Positions 38,452 to 52,000 of a stretch of 64,000 bases of DNA are shown piece by piece; the first letter of the stretch is position 1; the number at the start of each line of letters is the position of its first letter. Under the pieces are notes generated by a model, which did no database searches, was not told the origin of the DNA, and worked only from the letters and a program-made list of their open reading frames with translations. The translations under genes were made by a program, and so were the position numbers. Source of the stretch: Symbiodinium kawagutii (lineage: Eukaryota; Sar; Dinophyceae; Suessiales; Symbiodiniaceae); NCBI GenBank assembly GCA_009767595.1, contig VSDK01009026.1, positions 530,024 to 594,023 of the forward strand, in the 5' to 3' direction.

Positions 38452-39951
38452 AGAGGCGTTCCTAGGGTCCAGTGTCTCACATTTCCCAGGCCTTCCAGCC
38501 ACGGCTTCACTTTTCCATCCAACCATGGCGCCTCTGATCCAGCACTTCAGGTCCACCGTCATAAGCTCCAGAAGCTCGGTCCACATCTGGGCCAGGCTCG
38601 GCTGAAGGATGGCTCCAACGGGTTGGGTCCACGGATCCACGACTCACAAGAAAACTCAATGCTTGAATGATGAGTAGTGCCTGTGAATGCTCATCATTGC
38701 CAATCCTTTGATGATTGCGATTTTTTCCATCCAAAAGTGACTTTTAAACTTTTGATTGCCTCAGTAAAATTGGTTTCACCATTGGCTCTGGATTGCTCAG
38801 CCTGTGATCCTCCTGTGGAGAAGCAATGCCACGGTCCCCGAAGGAACTTCTGTGCCATGGCACCTACCAGGTGCATGTACAACTCCGCCACAGCATCGAA
38901 GAGCGCGTTTTGAATGCCTGGCTCAAGCATCAGCAACCTGGGCGCTGCTTTGGCTGCTGGGATGTTACTACAAACTACAGGGGATTATAACCAGCAAAGG
39001 GCTACTATACCAACCAGTTTCTAAGTGGGTACTAACCATACTTGTAGGGGTTCCATCCCAACTTCTTGAGCAATTTACCATGGAGATCCATGGACTTATT
39101 CAAGGGCACTAACCCCAGCTGCACATCCAAGGCATGGATCAACCTGGGCCCCAGACCTGTTCAGAAAGACGTTCAAGTTCTTGGACTCGGCTAAGGACTC
39201 CTAGGGAAGCACAAGGGGCCCATGAAGGTCGACCTGGGTCCATGGGAGTGGTGAGAAAACAACCATGGGACAACACTCCCCCTTTTTAATACATATATGA
39301 TGAGTCATTGATAAATCATTCTGATGAGTCATTCTGATGAATCATTCTGCTGAGTCATTCTGATGAGTGCCCCCCCCCAATTATATATTGTCTATTATTG
39401 GTTTGAACAGCATGGTTTGGTAGCTCCCGAAAGACCTAAAACACTGTGGGCTTGGGGTGAGTTCACAGTCTTGCCCGTCTCTCCAACCTGACACTGATGA
39501 ATCACTCCCCCACCTCCACAGGCTGGATCTTCCATGGGTTCTCCCCATGAACTCTTGTGGGTAGTTTTGATGATATGAAATTGATGATCACTCCCATAAA
39601 CAAAAAAACTCCCCTGAAATTGATGATAAGTTTTTTGTTTACCCCCGTCATCGGCATAAAACTCCAAGGAGTCAACCATCTATATCTATCCATATCTAAC
39701 CAACGGGTCCAACTGCTTGGAGTTTCCAGCTGCTGGTTGCTCCCATGGGATCCCATGAAGCTCCTCGTACTTATCTTCGGTGTCCGGGCGGAGGCCAATT
39801 TGATCCAATGCCTGTGGCGACGCGGAAGCAGTGGCCTGCCGTTAATGACATCAACGGGTGGTATCCTGGTTGCTGCCGTCCTCCAGTCGAATTGATGGTG
39901 ATGATGGTGATGATGACGATGGTGATGATGATGATGATGATGATGATGATG

Positions 39952-40013
<62 letters not shown>

Positions 40014-43000
40014 CATGATCATGATCATGGCTATGGCAACATTTCCACGCCTGCAGTGCTGCCTTCTTGAAGTCCGCCCAGCCTCAGGCCGACATTCTCC
40101 ACCAAGGAAATGTTGGTTAAGAATGGTCGCAAATTCTAATGGCCGATAGTGCATGAAAGTCGGTCGATACTTGTTGAAAATGGGTCGATACGGGTTGGCA
40201 ATTGTGGACAATGACCATACCAAACAATCGATTGAAACATGTGGTTTACCATTTGGGGCTTGCTGGTAGAAGCGGTGCATCGCCAAGTTGCTGGTGGTTT
40301 CCCAATCCAAAAAATAGATAGGTTAGGGTTGGCACCTATTCAAACAGCTTGCAACGTTGAAGAGGACAACCAGTCTGGCCCGTTTTGGTAGAACATCCTG
40401 CCTTTCTGACCTCAGGTCCTCTTCATCCCAAAACTTGAGGAATTTCAGGGTTTCGAGGTGTATAATGATGCAATGATGGTTGAATGATGGTTCATGATGA
40501 TCATTGATCTTTGTTAATCATAGTCATTGACGGTTACACAAATAATTCGCAAGGGCCCGTGGTGAGGTCCCTGCTCCGCCATGGAGCTGTTCGGCCACAG
40601 TGGGAACTGAGCTTCCCTGGCACTTCCAGCAGGTTCCCTTGGCTTTCCGCAGGCTGAATTGCAGAAATGAGAACTGCACCTGCCAGGCAGAGGTTTGCTC
40701 AGGGTTTTGGCCCTCAACAAATAGCCAGTCAAGCTAAACTCTTGGACGTATCTGCTGCCAGTGTTTGTCTCCAAAGTGTGACTGAGTCTTATAGAATCTT
40801 ATAGAAAAGAAGCTGATCAAGTTCCACAGGTCGTCAAAGGCACACGGCCTCTGATACCTCATTCTTTGACTCGTACGCCATATGTTTTTGAGCGGTAACA
40901 AAATGTGTCTTTCAACCATCTGCCAATACTGTGATCAAATGCCCATTCACATCCGCGATTCGAAGGTTTCCAAACCTGCTACCCCAGTCATGTAGAGCAC
41001 ATTGCTCCAACCCCAAGTACTCGTGCTTTGCTTTGGTGTTTGTGAGGATCCAATGACCGAACACCAAAAATCAATAACAAATAATTAAAACACATTGCTC
41101 TTACAATAGTTTCGAAAACATAACATGCCTATCATGTTTGCTTGCACGCTGATACACACCTATGTATTGTACATGTGCACACACATATATCCATATTACA
41201 CGTATGTTGATCTACTTGGAGTTCCCCCCTAAGAAAAAAATGCAGGGGTTTGTTCAATGAAGATAAATCCGCCGATAGACTGGAAGTTCCTCAACCAAAA
41301 TGTCAAGTGTGCAAAATTAAGATATGTTGACACTATACATCAATACATCCCTCCATTTGATATATTTGGAGTTCAAACAAGAATGCCTTGGCCATTCTTC
41401 AATAAAGAACTACAATAGCTGCTCATTAACAGTTGCATAGTGACTTTATAGGGGTGACTTGGGGTTGGTCCAACCATGTCCAACCCATCACCGCTTGGGT
41501 TTGACTATGCACCTCTGGCTCCTCGCCAGTACGAAGTAGCTCAAAGAGCCGCGCCAAGGATTGCCTGCCGTAACCTCAGCTGGGCTAAGCATACACAGCA
41601 GCTGGATAGTAGCCGTTGTTGGTTGCTTGGGTGGTTGCTTGGGTGGTTGCTTGAGTGGTTGGTTCGTGTAGCAATTCAATTCCTTTTTGCACAAACACGA
41701 TTTCAGGCCACTTCTTGATCCTCGGCAGATCAGCAAGCATGGGATTTCCAATCATGTTGTTGGTTCAGGCTTGTGATGATTTCCAATCAAGCAGGCATGC
41801 CAAGCTGATGAACACCATTTTAATCTACATTAATCTACCATCTGGCACAAGATTTGCAAGCAAATGATCAAAATTGATACCGTTATGTAGCTGAATCACA
41901 ATCACACAAATTGGTATTCAAATTGGTCGTAGTTAACTCATTTAAATTCCCCGCAATGAACTCTCCACATTGCGTCGGCACTCTGCTGCCAAGTTGGCGG
42001 TTTTGGATGTCGAAGTTGCTGAGGCTTTGCACTGCGCCGTGCGCAGAGTTCCGGTCTCCTCGCATCATGGCCTTGCTGCGGATGGCGACCACGCTATTGG
42101 CGTATGATTCTTGGGCTATGAGCACGGTTGATGGTGGTTTCTTACTGGATGATTTTAGGGGTAATTAATTACCTCTATCCCCTATGTTGAGAAACAGCCA
42201 AATATACAGAAACTTGATTGTTGGGGTCACAAGACGGTTGGTTCTTACCCCACACTGGTTGAATAGGTTGTTCCGATGGCTGGAATTTGTTGGGGAACTA
42301 GTTGTATCCCCGCATCAGCTCTGGATGATTCTATAACAACCATTTACTGACGTATAGGATGACATAGGTCTGGACCAAAGAAGTTCGGTTGATCGTCCAC
42401 AACATGGGAAATCTGCAACACAACATGTGCCTTGTTTTTTGGCGAAGCCTTTCACGATTCTGCACGATTTTGTTCTCTTCAGCTGCAAACAATCCAAAAT
42501 TTTGCTGGCAAAAGGGTCCGACACAGTTTCACCAATAGTGTTGCTGAAGCCATGTTCACCGCTGCATGGTGCACCTCCTATGCAGTTCCCATAATCACCA
42601 TCTCATGGTCAAGCTGAACTCAACTCCTGCCGTGATTTTTTCACTCGGGGAGCTACAGCTCAACGCTGATCCATGCGGATCCATGCGTCCCCATCCAGGC
42701 CAAGCCGCCCCCAAAATCCGCAAGCGTCGTGCCACCGTGGAAACGAAGCGGACCTGGAGCTGATGGGCACTTGGGAGAGCAGCTGATGCATAGTTTGATG
42801 ATGGATGGATGTTGTTTGATGTTGGTTGAACTTTGTTGGTTGTCCATCGCTGTGCATTGAAGATGATCAAAGTTGGTGTTGGCGATAGTTGAGTAAACAG
42901 ATCTAATCACTGTCAAAACTGACGCTGATTGATGATTGTCATATTTTGCTGGTCAATGTTGCTGGTTGTAAATTCCCCCATGAACGATATCGGTTTGCAA

Positions 43001-46000
43001 AGGAGGCAGTAAAGAGTACACAGTAAAATTAAGCATCCAAAAACCATTTGTAAACTCGTGTTCATGATTAGATATTTGCCCTCAAGAATTCAATGTTGTG
43101 ATATAGGGTGTTGCTGGCTTAGGACTCTAGGGGAATGTTGCTGATAGTGCTCAATGCTTGATAGGGGGGGCCTGCCACAAGAGTCCATGTTGAAGGAAAT
43201 CATCAGAGAAACATCATATTTTTTCACGGAACACTTCTTCACATAACCAGTTTCCTGTTGTTTTATCAGTTTTCTCTCAACAATTTCTGAAAGCTTGCAA
43301 CCATCAAGCATGGAGAATCTGCTGGCCTAGATATGTACCAAGAAATCAATCCCTGGCGATGGCTTTCGAGAGGTTCTTCGCACCTGAAAAACCACTTTCC
43401 CATGTAAAACGTCAATTATATCAATTATTGAGTTGTCAAAACTTTTCCATGGATGAGTTTGCTTGAAAGGGTCAACATAGACATCAGAAAACAGCTCGCA
43501 CTTTTGGCATCGCCAACAGGTCTTGCACTTCTGCCGCCAGCTCTTCATGCGCTGCTGCTGCAGGGTGATGACCATCACGCCAGAAGTGCACTGGCACAGC
43601 GCTGGCCGCAGCTCCAGTCAGTGCTCGCAGGATTCGTTGGACGCTTCGCAAGGCCAAGTTTAGGGCTGCCATGGGACCCAAGTTGGACGCATCGGACTGC
43701 TGCGCCATGCGATCCAAGATGAGATCTTCTTCAAAGATCCAACTGCGAAGGCCATGTTTTTGGGCCAAGGAGCGGTACTGGCTCCGGAGATGCTCGTTGA
43801 TACTGCCACCAAAGTTGTTCACGGTTTGAGTCACAAAACTTGCTTCGCAACCTGGCACCAGGATATGAACTAAAAGCCGAGCCAATGGCAAGGAGGACAC
43901 AATGGGCACTGTGCTGATCAACACGTTGCGGTGCCCCAGCGAAGAAGCAGTTGCAAGCAACTGATCCAGCTCTATCAGAATCGTCTTTGAGATCTTTGCT
44001 GCAAACTGAAGTTCTGAATCCTTGCTATCTGAATTCCTGAAGTACAAGTCTGACAGAAAGGAGGCAAGCATCCAAGGCTTCATTAAGGCGTGAAGGGCAT
44101 CGTTTCCGCCGATATGTAGGATCAAAAGCGTCTCGTTGAGCGGCTTGAGTCGCTGCCTGGTGGGGGGTTGAACCCCTCTGAAAAAATATTAATCAACCAA
44201 GCCCACCATCCCCAAACACAGCTGGGAAAATAAAACATGTCAATCAAACCACCAACCAGGTTGCTCATTGTTGTAGGCATGCGCTCGTTCCAGCTGCTCA
44301 TGCATGTGCTTCGATTCAGAGCCTCCGCGTGCAACATTCAGCAATGGCAGTTTCAAGGAACGACTCAAATGCGTCGGCCAACATTTGAAACCCATGTCCA
44401 CGTCATCCACGTAGGAATCCCCCAGGACCATGATTGAAGAGAAAGGACCTACACCAACGTCAGCTTTGTTAGTTTGAGACTTTGATACTGGCAACCACAT
44501 CAGCTGATTGTGGTGTCTTCGTGTGAGCCACGACTGTCGGAATTCGAGATATGCACCATTCCTTAGTTCTTCAGAAGTGAGTGGTGCAACGCTTGAAGGA
44601 GGGGCCGTCAGCAATGATGAAAAGGGATGCTGAGGGCCGCGAACCAGCAGCAGCCCGATCACGCAAACAGTTCCGGCCCACCGGTGTAGCGGCATCAATC
44701 AGGTAATGTTGATCTCACAACCAGCTTTGGGTTGGAAAGGCTTTGATCTTCAACCCAGCGATGCCAACGGTCCATCAAATACCCTCCGATGATCTAACAT
44801 GTTCCAGAATGTTTAGCTAGTGGGGATAGCACTCTTCCGCCATTTTCTAGTACTTGTATATGCTTGCACGATTACCAATTGGATCCAAATGGCGAGTAGC
44901 GAGAGGATTTGGTCGGGTCTTCTGCCCTCAGGTTGGGTGCACGCCTGGTAGCTTCAACCGCCTCCTGGCCTGGCTTCCCCTTTACCTAGGCGCTTCCCCG
45001 TGCTCGCCTCCCCACCCAGGTCAGTGACCACGAAGGCAAAGCGAGGTGGGACCTGTGGCCGTGGGGAGTCCTGTGGTGGGAACTGTAGTCCTCAGGATGC
45101 AATAGCAATAGAATGGGCTGGTCATCCACAAATTGCATAGTTTCCCTGTCAACCTCCCATCCATAGATTGCTACCAAAATGGGCTGAATGGGAGGTTGAC
45201 AGGGAAACTATGGGAAACGCTTGGATGGGAAGCTGAATGGGCTGAGCCTTGGTCTTGTTATCCTCCGGTTATTTAGCTATTCTTCGTCAACAGAAAATGA
45301 TTGCCACGTAACAGCTCAACCTCCAGTAGCCACCCCAAGCAACCTTGATCTGAATTATAGAGGACCCCTTATGATTTATGGTTATTGGACAACAACATCA
45401 AAACTTACCGAACATTGACATCATTTGTCCATAATCCTTCGCAACCACATACTTACAAGAACCTTACAGAACCTTACATTAGTGCTTCATCAGTGGATCC
45501 TCAGTCACTTCACCAGCTCACCTTCTGATTGCTGCGATGCACTCGACCCAGCTGCTGGATCGCCTTGTCTGCCTGGCGCCGCTGACACATCGGTGGCCAT
45601 GCAGAAAACCAACGGTGGAACGGCGCTGGGAGATCTGTTGCTTATACAGCCACCAAGGACAAGACCTAGACACACCTTGACTGCATCTCCGTAACTTCCC
45701 ATTTTTATCATGTTCGTTTCGTTGAAAAAAGTGTCTTTGCCAATCATTGATCCATTTGGAGCCTGCCCCGCCAGCCCCGCCGTTCCCTGTGTCGAAAGCT
45801 CTGCTCCTTTTCTCCAACAGCGCAGCGGTGCGAGTTGGGCGTCACTTGGGAGGCTTCGTGTGGTCGAGCAAGTCGTCATCGTCCATGCAGCCTTCAGCCC
45901 ACAGATCTCTGGGACCTCGTCCTGATGTCGGTATCCGTTGGTATCCCACGTGGTTCTAGGTTCAATGAGTGGTTTATCAATGGTGAGTTCACAGTCAAAA

Positions 46001-49000
46001 GGATGGTTTATGATAAGCATATGAACAGTGCTCGAAATCATGAGGTCAACTGGTCTAACAATTGACAGTGCGAACATTGGTTGACAATGGTTGACAATGG
46101 TTGACAATTGCTGACAATGGTTGACAATGGTTCAAAACGAAGTAAATACGATTCGCGATAAACATCGTGTGATGGATGTCAATGTCATGATGGTTGAACA
46201 TTATCAATGCTCAACAAGGATCAATGGCCAACACATGTCACTAGCCACCCTAAATGCATCTCTGGATATCTCCAGCTTGTAAAGGAAATGTGGGAAATTG
46301 TGGGAATGTGAAACTGACCAGCCCTTCGTTTAAACTTTAAACCTGAGGTTCTGGCCCCTGGCCTTGCTAGCCATTACTATAGCCACGACTCATGACAAAT
46401 CATTACCAAGAATCAATAACTATGGACCCTTGTCAACAATGTTGGCAACCTAAATTCACCAGCAACATCCAACCGTATAGTATATACATCAAACTATAAT
46501 AAGCATCGGTCACCACATTTCACCACTATCAACAGCTTGAAACTTCACAGATTTCCATCCTCAGTCCTTTGTGCATCTTCAGTGCCTCCGCTCTCTGCTC
46601 CTCAGACACTTCGGGCAGTTCGATCTTCTGGTTCAGCTCGGTGCCCCGGATGGTTCCAACCACCGAGCGCAGGTAGGTCAGCTCGAAGGGTTGGAAGGGA
46701 TACTGAGGACCTCGCTGCAGCAGCACCGAGGGAAAGTGCGGCAAGCCGCGATGATGTTTCTCCGAACTCGCCAGGCGCCTCGGACAGGTAGGACTCTCAG
46801 AAGTTGAAGCGATATGGTGCTGAAAGTTAGGTATCAAAAAAGTCTACCAGAATTTCATCAACAACAATGATGAACTATGATCCAATCATCCAAATGCTAT
46901 ACTTGTGCTTTTTTTCTGACAGCCTTGATTTCAAGGACCTTCACACCATTCACACCATGGTTTTCCACCTGCCCAGCCTCAAGACCCACTTCACCTCCGC
47001 GGAGCTTTTCTCCGCATGCTGCAGCACTTCGGGTGGAACCAGCTGCGGATCCACTTTCGCACCATGCTGGCCGTTGGCCATGAGAAGCTCGGCCCAGCGG
47101 TTCAAATGGGGACGAAAGGCCTGTGTCGAGAGGCCAGGACAGGGACTAGTTCTCAAGCAACAAGTTCATGTCTTGATGCATCTTGTTTCCAGATGCGCTG
47201 TATGTTTCGAACTTCAAAGCGCTAATGCAAAAGGTTTGGATGTTTTTTGCCTCCACCCATTCAAGCTGATAGATGGTTCACCCAACAAAACTGGTCCTGT
47301 TCCAAGTTGGGTCAACCCCCCGCCCTGCCATGCCATAGCTATTTCTGGTTGTAGCATGGTAGACCCATGGCCTTGGACTGCAAGACCTGGCACTCCAACT
47401 GGTCCCGTTCGAAGGCCCTCAGCAACGTCCCCAGCAGCATGTCGCGATGCCGCAGCAGGCGCAGTTGCTGCCACGTGCTCGACATGGCGACGGCTTATGG
47501 CATGGGTGCGACCTGGGAGGTGCCTGTGTTTGCCAAGGGGCCAAGGGCTGCTCGAGGCAGGTGGAACTCAAGGAATGGGCTGTTGAAGGCAGGTTGTGTT
47601 CGGAAATCGGGCCAATCATCATATATGACCTTCAAGGCTGGGACAAACAATGCACCATTGTTGGCGGTTCACTGATGAAGTGGACAGGAAAGCAACTCTG
47701 AGATGGGGATGGACATGTTGATCCTGTGTCAGCTGAGCTGCGCTTTAGCTCTGCAAAAGCCAGCAGGATGTGGCTGCAGTTCAAGCCATCGATGCGACTT
47801 TCCAATGTTGGTTAAAAAATCGTGCACTGAGGAGAAACTTGGAATGGGGGTCCCTACACATACGACTGACAAACCAACATGTGTCTTCTAATCAGATTGC
47901 TGCAAGATTGACAGCGTGTTGATCCAACCAGCAGAGTTCATCAACGGCCGAGGGCGGTTCTCCGCCCCCCGCCTCCCATGGCATCTCTATGGAGATCATG
48001 TAGCGCGGCCTGGTAGCAACACAGCTGGAGTTCCATGGATTTCCAATGCTTTCCATGGTACTGGTATTCCAGGGTATATGAATCCATCATTAGTCATCAC
48101 TAAGCATCAATTCATGAGTTGGTGAATGTCTTCATCCGTTACAGCTTTTCAATGATGCTCGGTTGCTGCAAATTCACAGTAACAGCCACGGCCTGCCTTT
48201 GCGCAGCCTCAGGCAAACGCCTGATGTGTGCAAGTCAACCCCTTGAAGAGACGACCTGGGTAGTTTCCCGAATCTGGAGATCAAGGTTCCGCTGGGTAAG
48301 TCAATATTCCCACAAGGATGCCCTATCATCTTTATGCCAAAACATATTGAATTCCCCTCTCAACAAGCTAGTGGCCCTGTTTGAGCAACTGCTGCGTTTA
48401 GTCGGGTCAACTGCTGCGCGGTCACAGTAAGATTTGAGCATCTGCTCAAATGGGTATTCCACAAAGAGTTGACTTTTTGCAGTTTTGTTGATACCTGCAA
48501 CAGGTGTTGCATGACTCATGATTCACAATTGTTACTAGATTGCATTACCCCCCCGACCAAGTACATGTCACCCAAAGGCCATCCGCAATTCAATTTGTTG
48601 GAGTGGGAACCTGTCCCATGGCCATCCACAAGTAACCCTGGGTCATATCTGTCCCAGCAAAACCCACGTTGGAGGCTGCTCGGCGCTCGGCCTGTCACAG
48701 TGCAAACTGATCCCGGCACTGGCTGCCTAGCGCTGCAGATCGGGGCGTGGCAAGCCGACGTCCTGATCCTCCGAAACTAGGAGAAACTGGAGGATGGCAT
48801 GCATGTTTTGCACATTGTTTCTCACTCATGTCAACAAACTAAGTGTGAAAAAGAACGGAAGTTGTAGTTTGTTGGCATGCAAACTCACCGTCCAACATGA
48901 CAACCTGCCAAATGTCGGAAATCATATGACATGCCAATTGGATGCTAATTCAACTTTAGGCGCTGGAATTTGGACCACTCAATCAATCCTGCCTCCGTCA

Positions 49001-52000
49001 CGATGGCCACATGCTTCTGACCAGATTGGAATGCCCTCAACTCCTGGCTGAAACGGGTCGACATCTGATATGAATAACCAGTGCCGTGTTTCCAGTCTCA
49101 ATCTTTTCAAGCAGCTACAACCAATCAGCCAACATCAACATCCATCAACATCAACCCACCACCATCAACCCACCACCATCAACCAACAACATCAACCAAC
49201 ATCAACCAACATCAACCAACATCCACCCTACCAAGCACCCACCAACCAACCCATCCTCCCCACAGCTGCCCTGCCCACCCTGGCTCCTCCAAGTTGGCTC
49301 CTTCGCCGCGGTCCTCGAAACGCGTCTCCTTGGTCAGCTCGTTGAAGACCAAGCGACGGCTGCGGCCCGTGAGCTCAGCCACCTGGGCGAGGGGCTCTGG
49401 TGGAAGGCACCAATGGAACCAATGGCATATCTATATTGATCCAATAGATATATTAAATAAACATGTATCATATAACGATAAAAATAGATCTTTATATTGA
49501 TCCAATAGCAAAATATCCTATCACTTATATATATATATATCTACATAAAATTGTAGAACCATGATTGATGCAGAAAGACAGATAGGATATATTGATTCAT
49601 GTGTGCTAATGGTAGTGTGTATGATATTTCTATGGTTTCTAGAATATTCTAGAAGTTAGTTTTTATCTCTGACCAAAAAACTAATCAATAATTGTTTGAA
49701 TCTAAAATCAATGTCATAAAATATGTAGATATTCAAAAAGTCTCTTAGAGGGGTTTTTCGATAGGGTGCTTTTTTGACAAACTTCAGGCTGCAAAACTCC
49801 AACATTTTTCCAACACAACTCCAACACAATTCCAACGAAATTCAAAAAAAATCCAACGAAATTCCAACACAATTCCAACAAAATTCCAACACAATTCCAA
49901 CAAAATTCCAACACAATTCCAATACAATTCCAACAAAAATCACAGTAACTATGTGTTTCTACATCACTGCACTCATCTATATATCATATCTGTGCACCAC
50001 ATCCGTGAGAAAGATCAATTTTGAAGGAGCTTGGAGATCCACTTGGAGATCCAAAGTCCAGTTGGTCAACAGGTTGTTGAGTCAAAAGAGTCGGTTTTTT
50101 CAAAGCTTCGCATCGAGTCGATCTTGCAACTGAATGACCAGGATGGAACATTCACAAACCAATCTGCCTGACTGGGGATTGGATGGATTGGGGAGTTTTG
50201 AATTTCTTGATTCACCAATCTTCACCATGGACCACCCAATTTCTTCATGATTTCATCCAAGGGATTCGCAGGGAGTTGCAACCTTGGCAACCCGCAATGG
50301 GAGTCACTGGAAGGGTGACAGCAAGGGCGGTCCGCCAGTGACCACCAGGGGTTTTCCCAAAGCATCACCGCCCCGGCCTCTCCAAGGACTCTTCTGCACG
50401 AGTAACGTCCTCTCAGCAGGTGCTCCGCAGCAGTAGCCCACGACCAGGTCAGCAGATGAAATTATTTTTTTCAGGGTACCCAGTGGGAGGGCATCATCAT
50501 CTTGATACCCCCCTAAATGGTACTATATAGCTCAGAGATTTGGTATCATCCCCTGTGCCTAGGGATTCCGGACACCACAAATGGACCCAACGAGGTGGAC
50601 ATGGGGAACAATTCACTGGCCTATCAATTGGCAATATGTGTTGAACGCAAATTTTGTCCAATTCAGTTTCATTTTGACACTCTTATTTCGGTTTTTGGGC
50701 ACACAGAAATGAAAGGTACCTCCCGGTACCTCCCAAACAATCCCCGGAATGACAGTTCCCATGCAGAAACCAATCACTTGTGGGAAGAACCCCCCTTTCT
50801 GCGATGCCAGCGTTTCCGTCGTTTTGCTTCCGTTCAATCAATGGTCCCTGTGGACCTACAACCTGGAACCACACGTTCAACTGGCGAAATGACCAAAGCA
50901 ATTTCAATTGGTTCAACTTCAGCTGGACTTTTTGAGCTATAATTGGTTTCATCACGTCTAAGTGGATTAATGGGTTTCGAGCAACGGGATTGTCTGGTTC
51001 AAAGTGTGCAAATTTTAAGCACCTTGTGACCAAGCAAAGTCTGTCCTTGAGAGCAGTCGGATCTGAGGTCAGCGAAGATGCCAAGCCCCTGGGTCGACAG
51101 AAACAAGGAGGAATTCATGGTTGTTGACCCATCGACAGCCAGCTTCTCCGCAGGGAATCATCTTTAGTTCAGGAAAATAATGATGAACTCCGTTTTTGTC
51201 GCTTTTCCAAGGGCATGACTTTGCCATATTTTACCCATAATTATGCTTGGATGCGGGGATGCCAGAAACTACCGCTTAATGCTGCGAATCACGACCCCTG
51301 TTCCAACCTATACATGCACTTGGCGAACATTTCTTCAATGCATCAACCATTGTTATCAAAAGCTTGAGGTACAAAAACTTCTGGTTCATAACAGATCCTG
51401 GTTGATCCTGACATGTCTGACATCCACACCGAGCGAAACTCGCTCCTGAGCTCCTTGAGCATTCGCAAGGCCACCTGGGCGCCGCGTTGTTGGAAGAGCT
51501 GTGAACAGCTCAGCAGTTGCATTTCGGTTGTCGCTCTATCCTACTTTGCTCTGTGTGTGACACCCTGTCATCCATAGCAAGTGGTTATGCTTATAGTAGT
51601 TATACCCCTTGGAATCTGTGCTTTGCTACCCCGCTACACCCTGTTATAGCTTCCTTAATTTCAAGCTAGAGTTGCTCCATCCTCATCTATCAGTTCTCCT
51701 GCAGTTGTCAAACCTGTCTTTAGCTACAGCTACTCGGTTTCACTCCTCAGCTATTGAACATTTATTGACATATCCATCCATGGAGGTTCCTTGAAAATCC
51801 ACTCTAAACTCACTGGGATGTTTGATCGGAAAGCTACAGCAAGCCCCGATACTTGATGGCTATCACTAGGGTTCCCTGTAGATTTTCCCATCACAATCCG
51901 AGCATTGCTTTTTTGGGGTGGAAAAACCTGCTCATCATCAACCTCCGTAAATCCCAACAAAATCAAAAAGTGGGTCTGCGTCATCACCATCAAAATTCCA

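Noticed and set aside
39745-40310. Frames rich in Met, Ile or Asp on both strands
   Set aside because: Produced by the ATG microsatellite in an SBNO intron.
46867-47586. 239-codon plus-strand open frame
   Set aside because: Antisense to the first two exons of the nested 180-residue gene.
50683-51084. 133-codon minus-strand frame inside an SBNO intron
   Set aside because: Low codon bias, no splice-bounded island, and an equally long antisense frame; probably chance or a decayed element.
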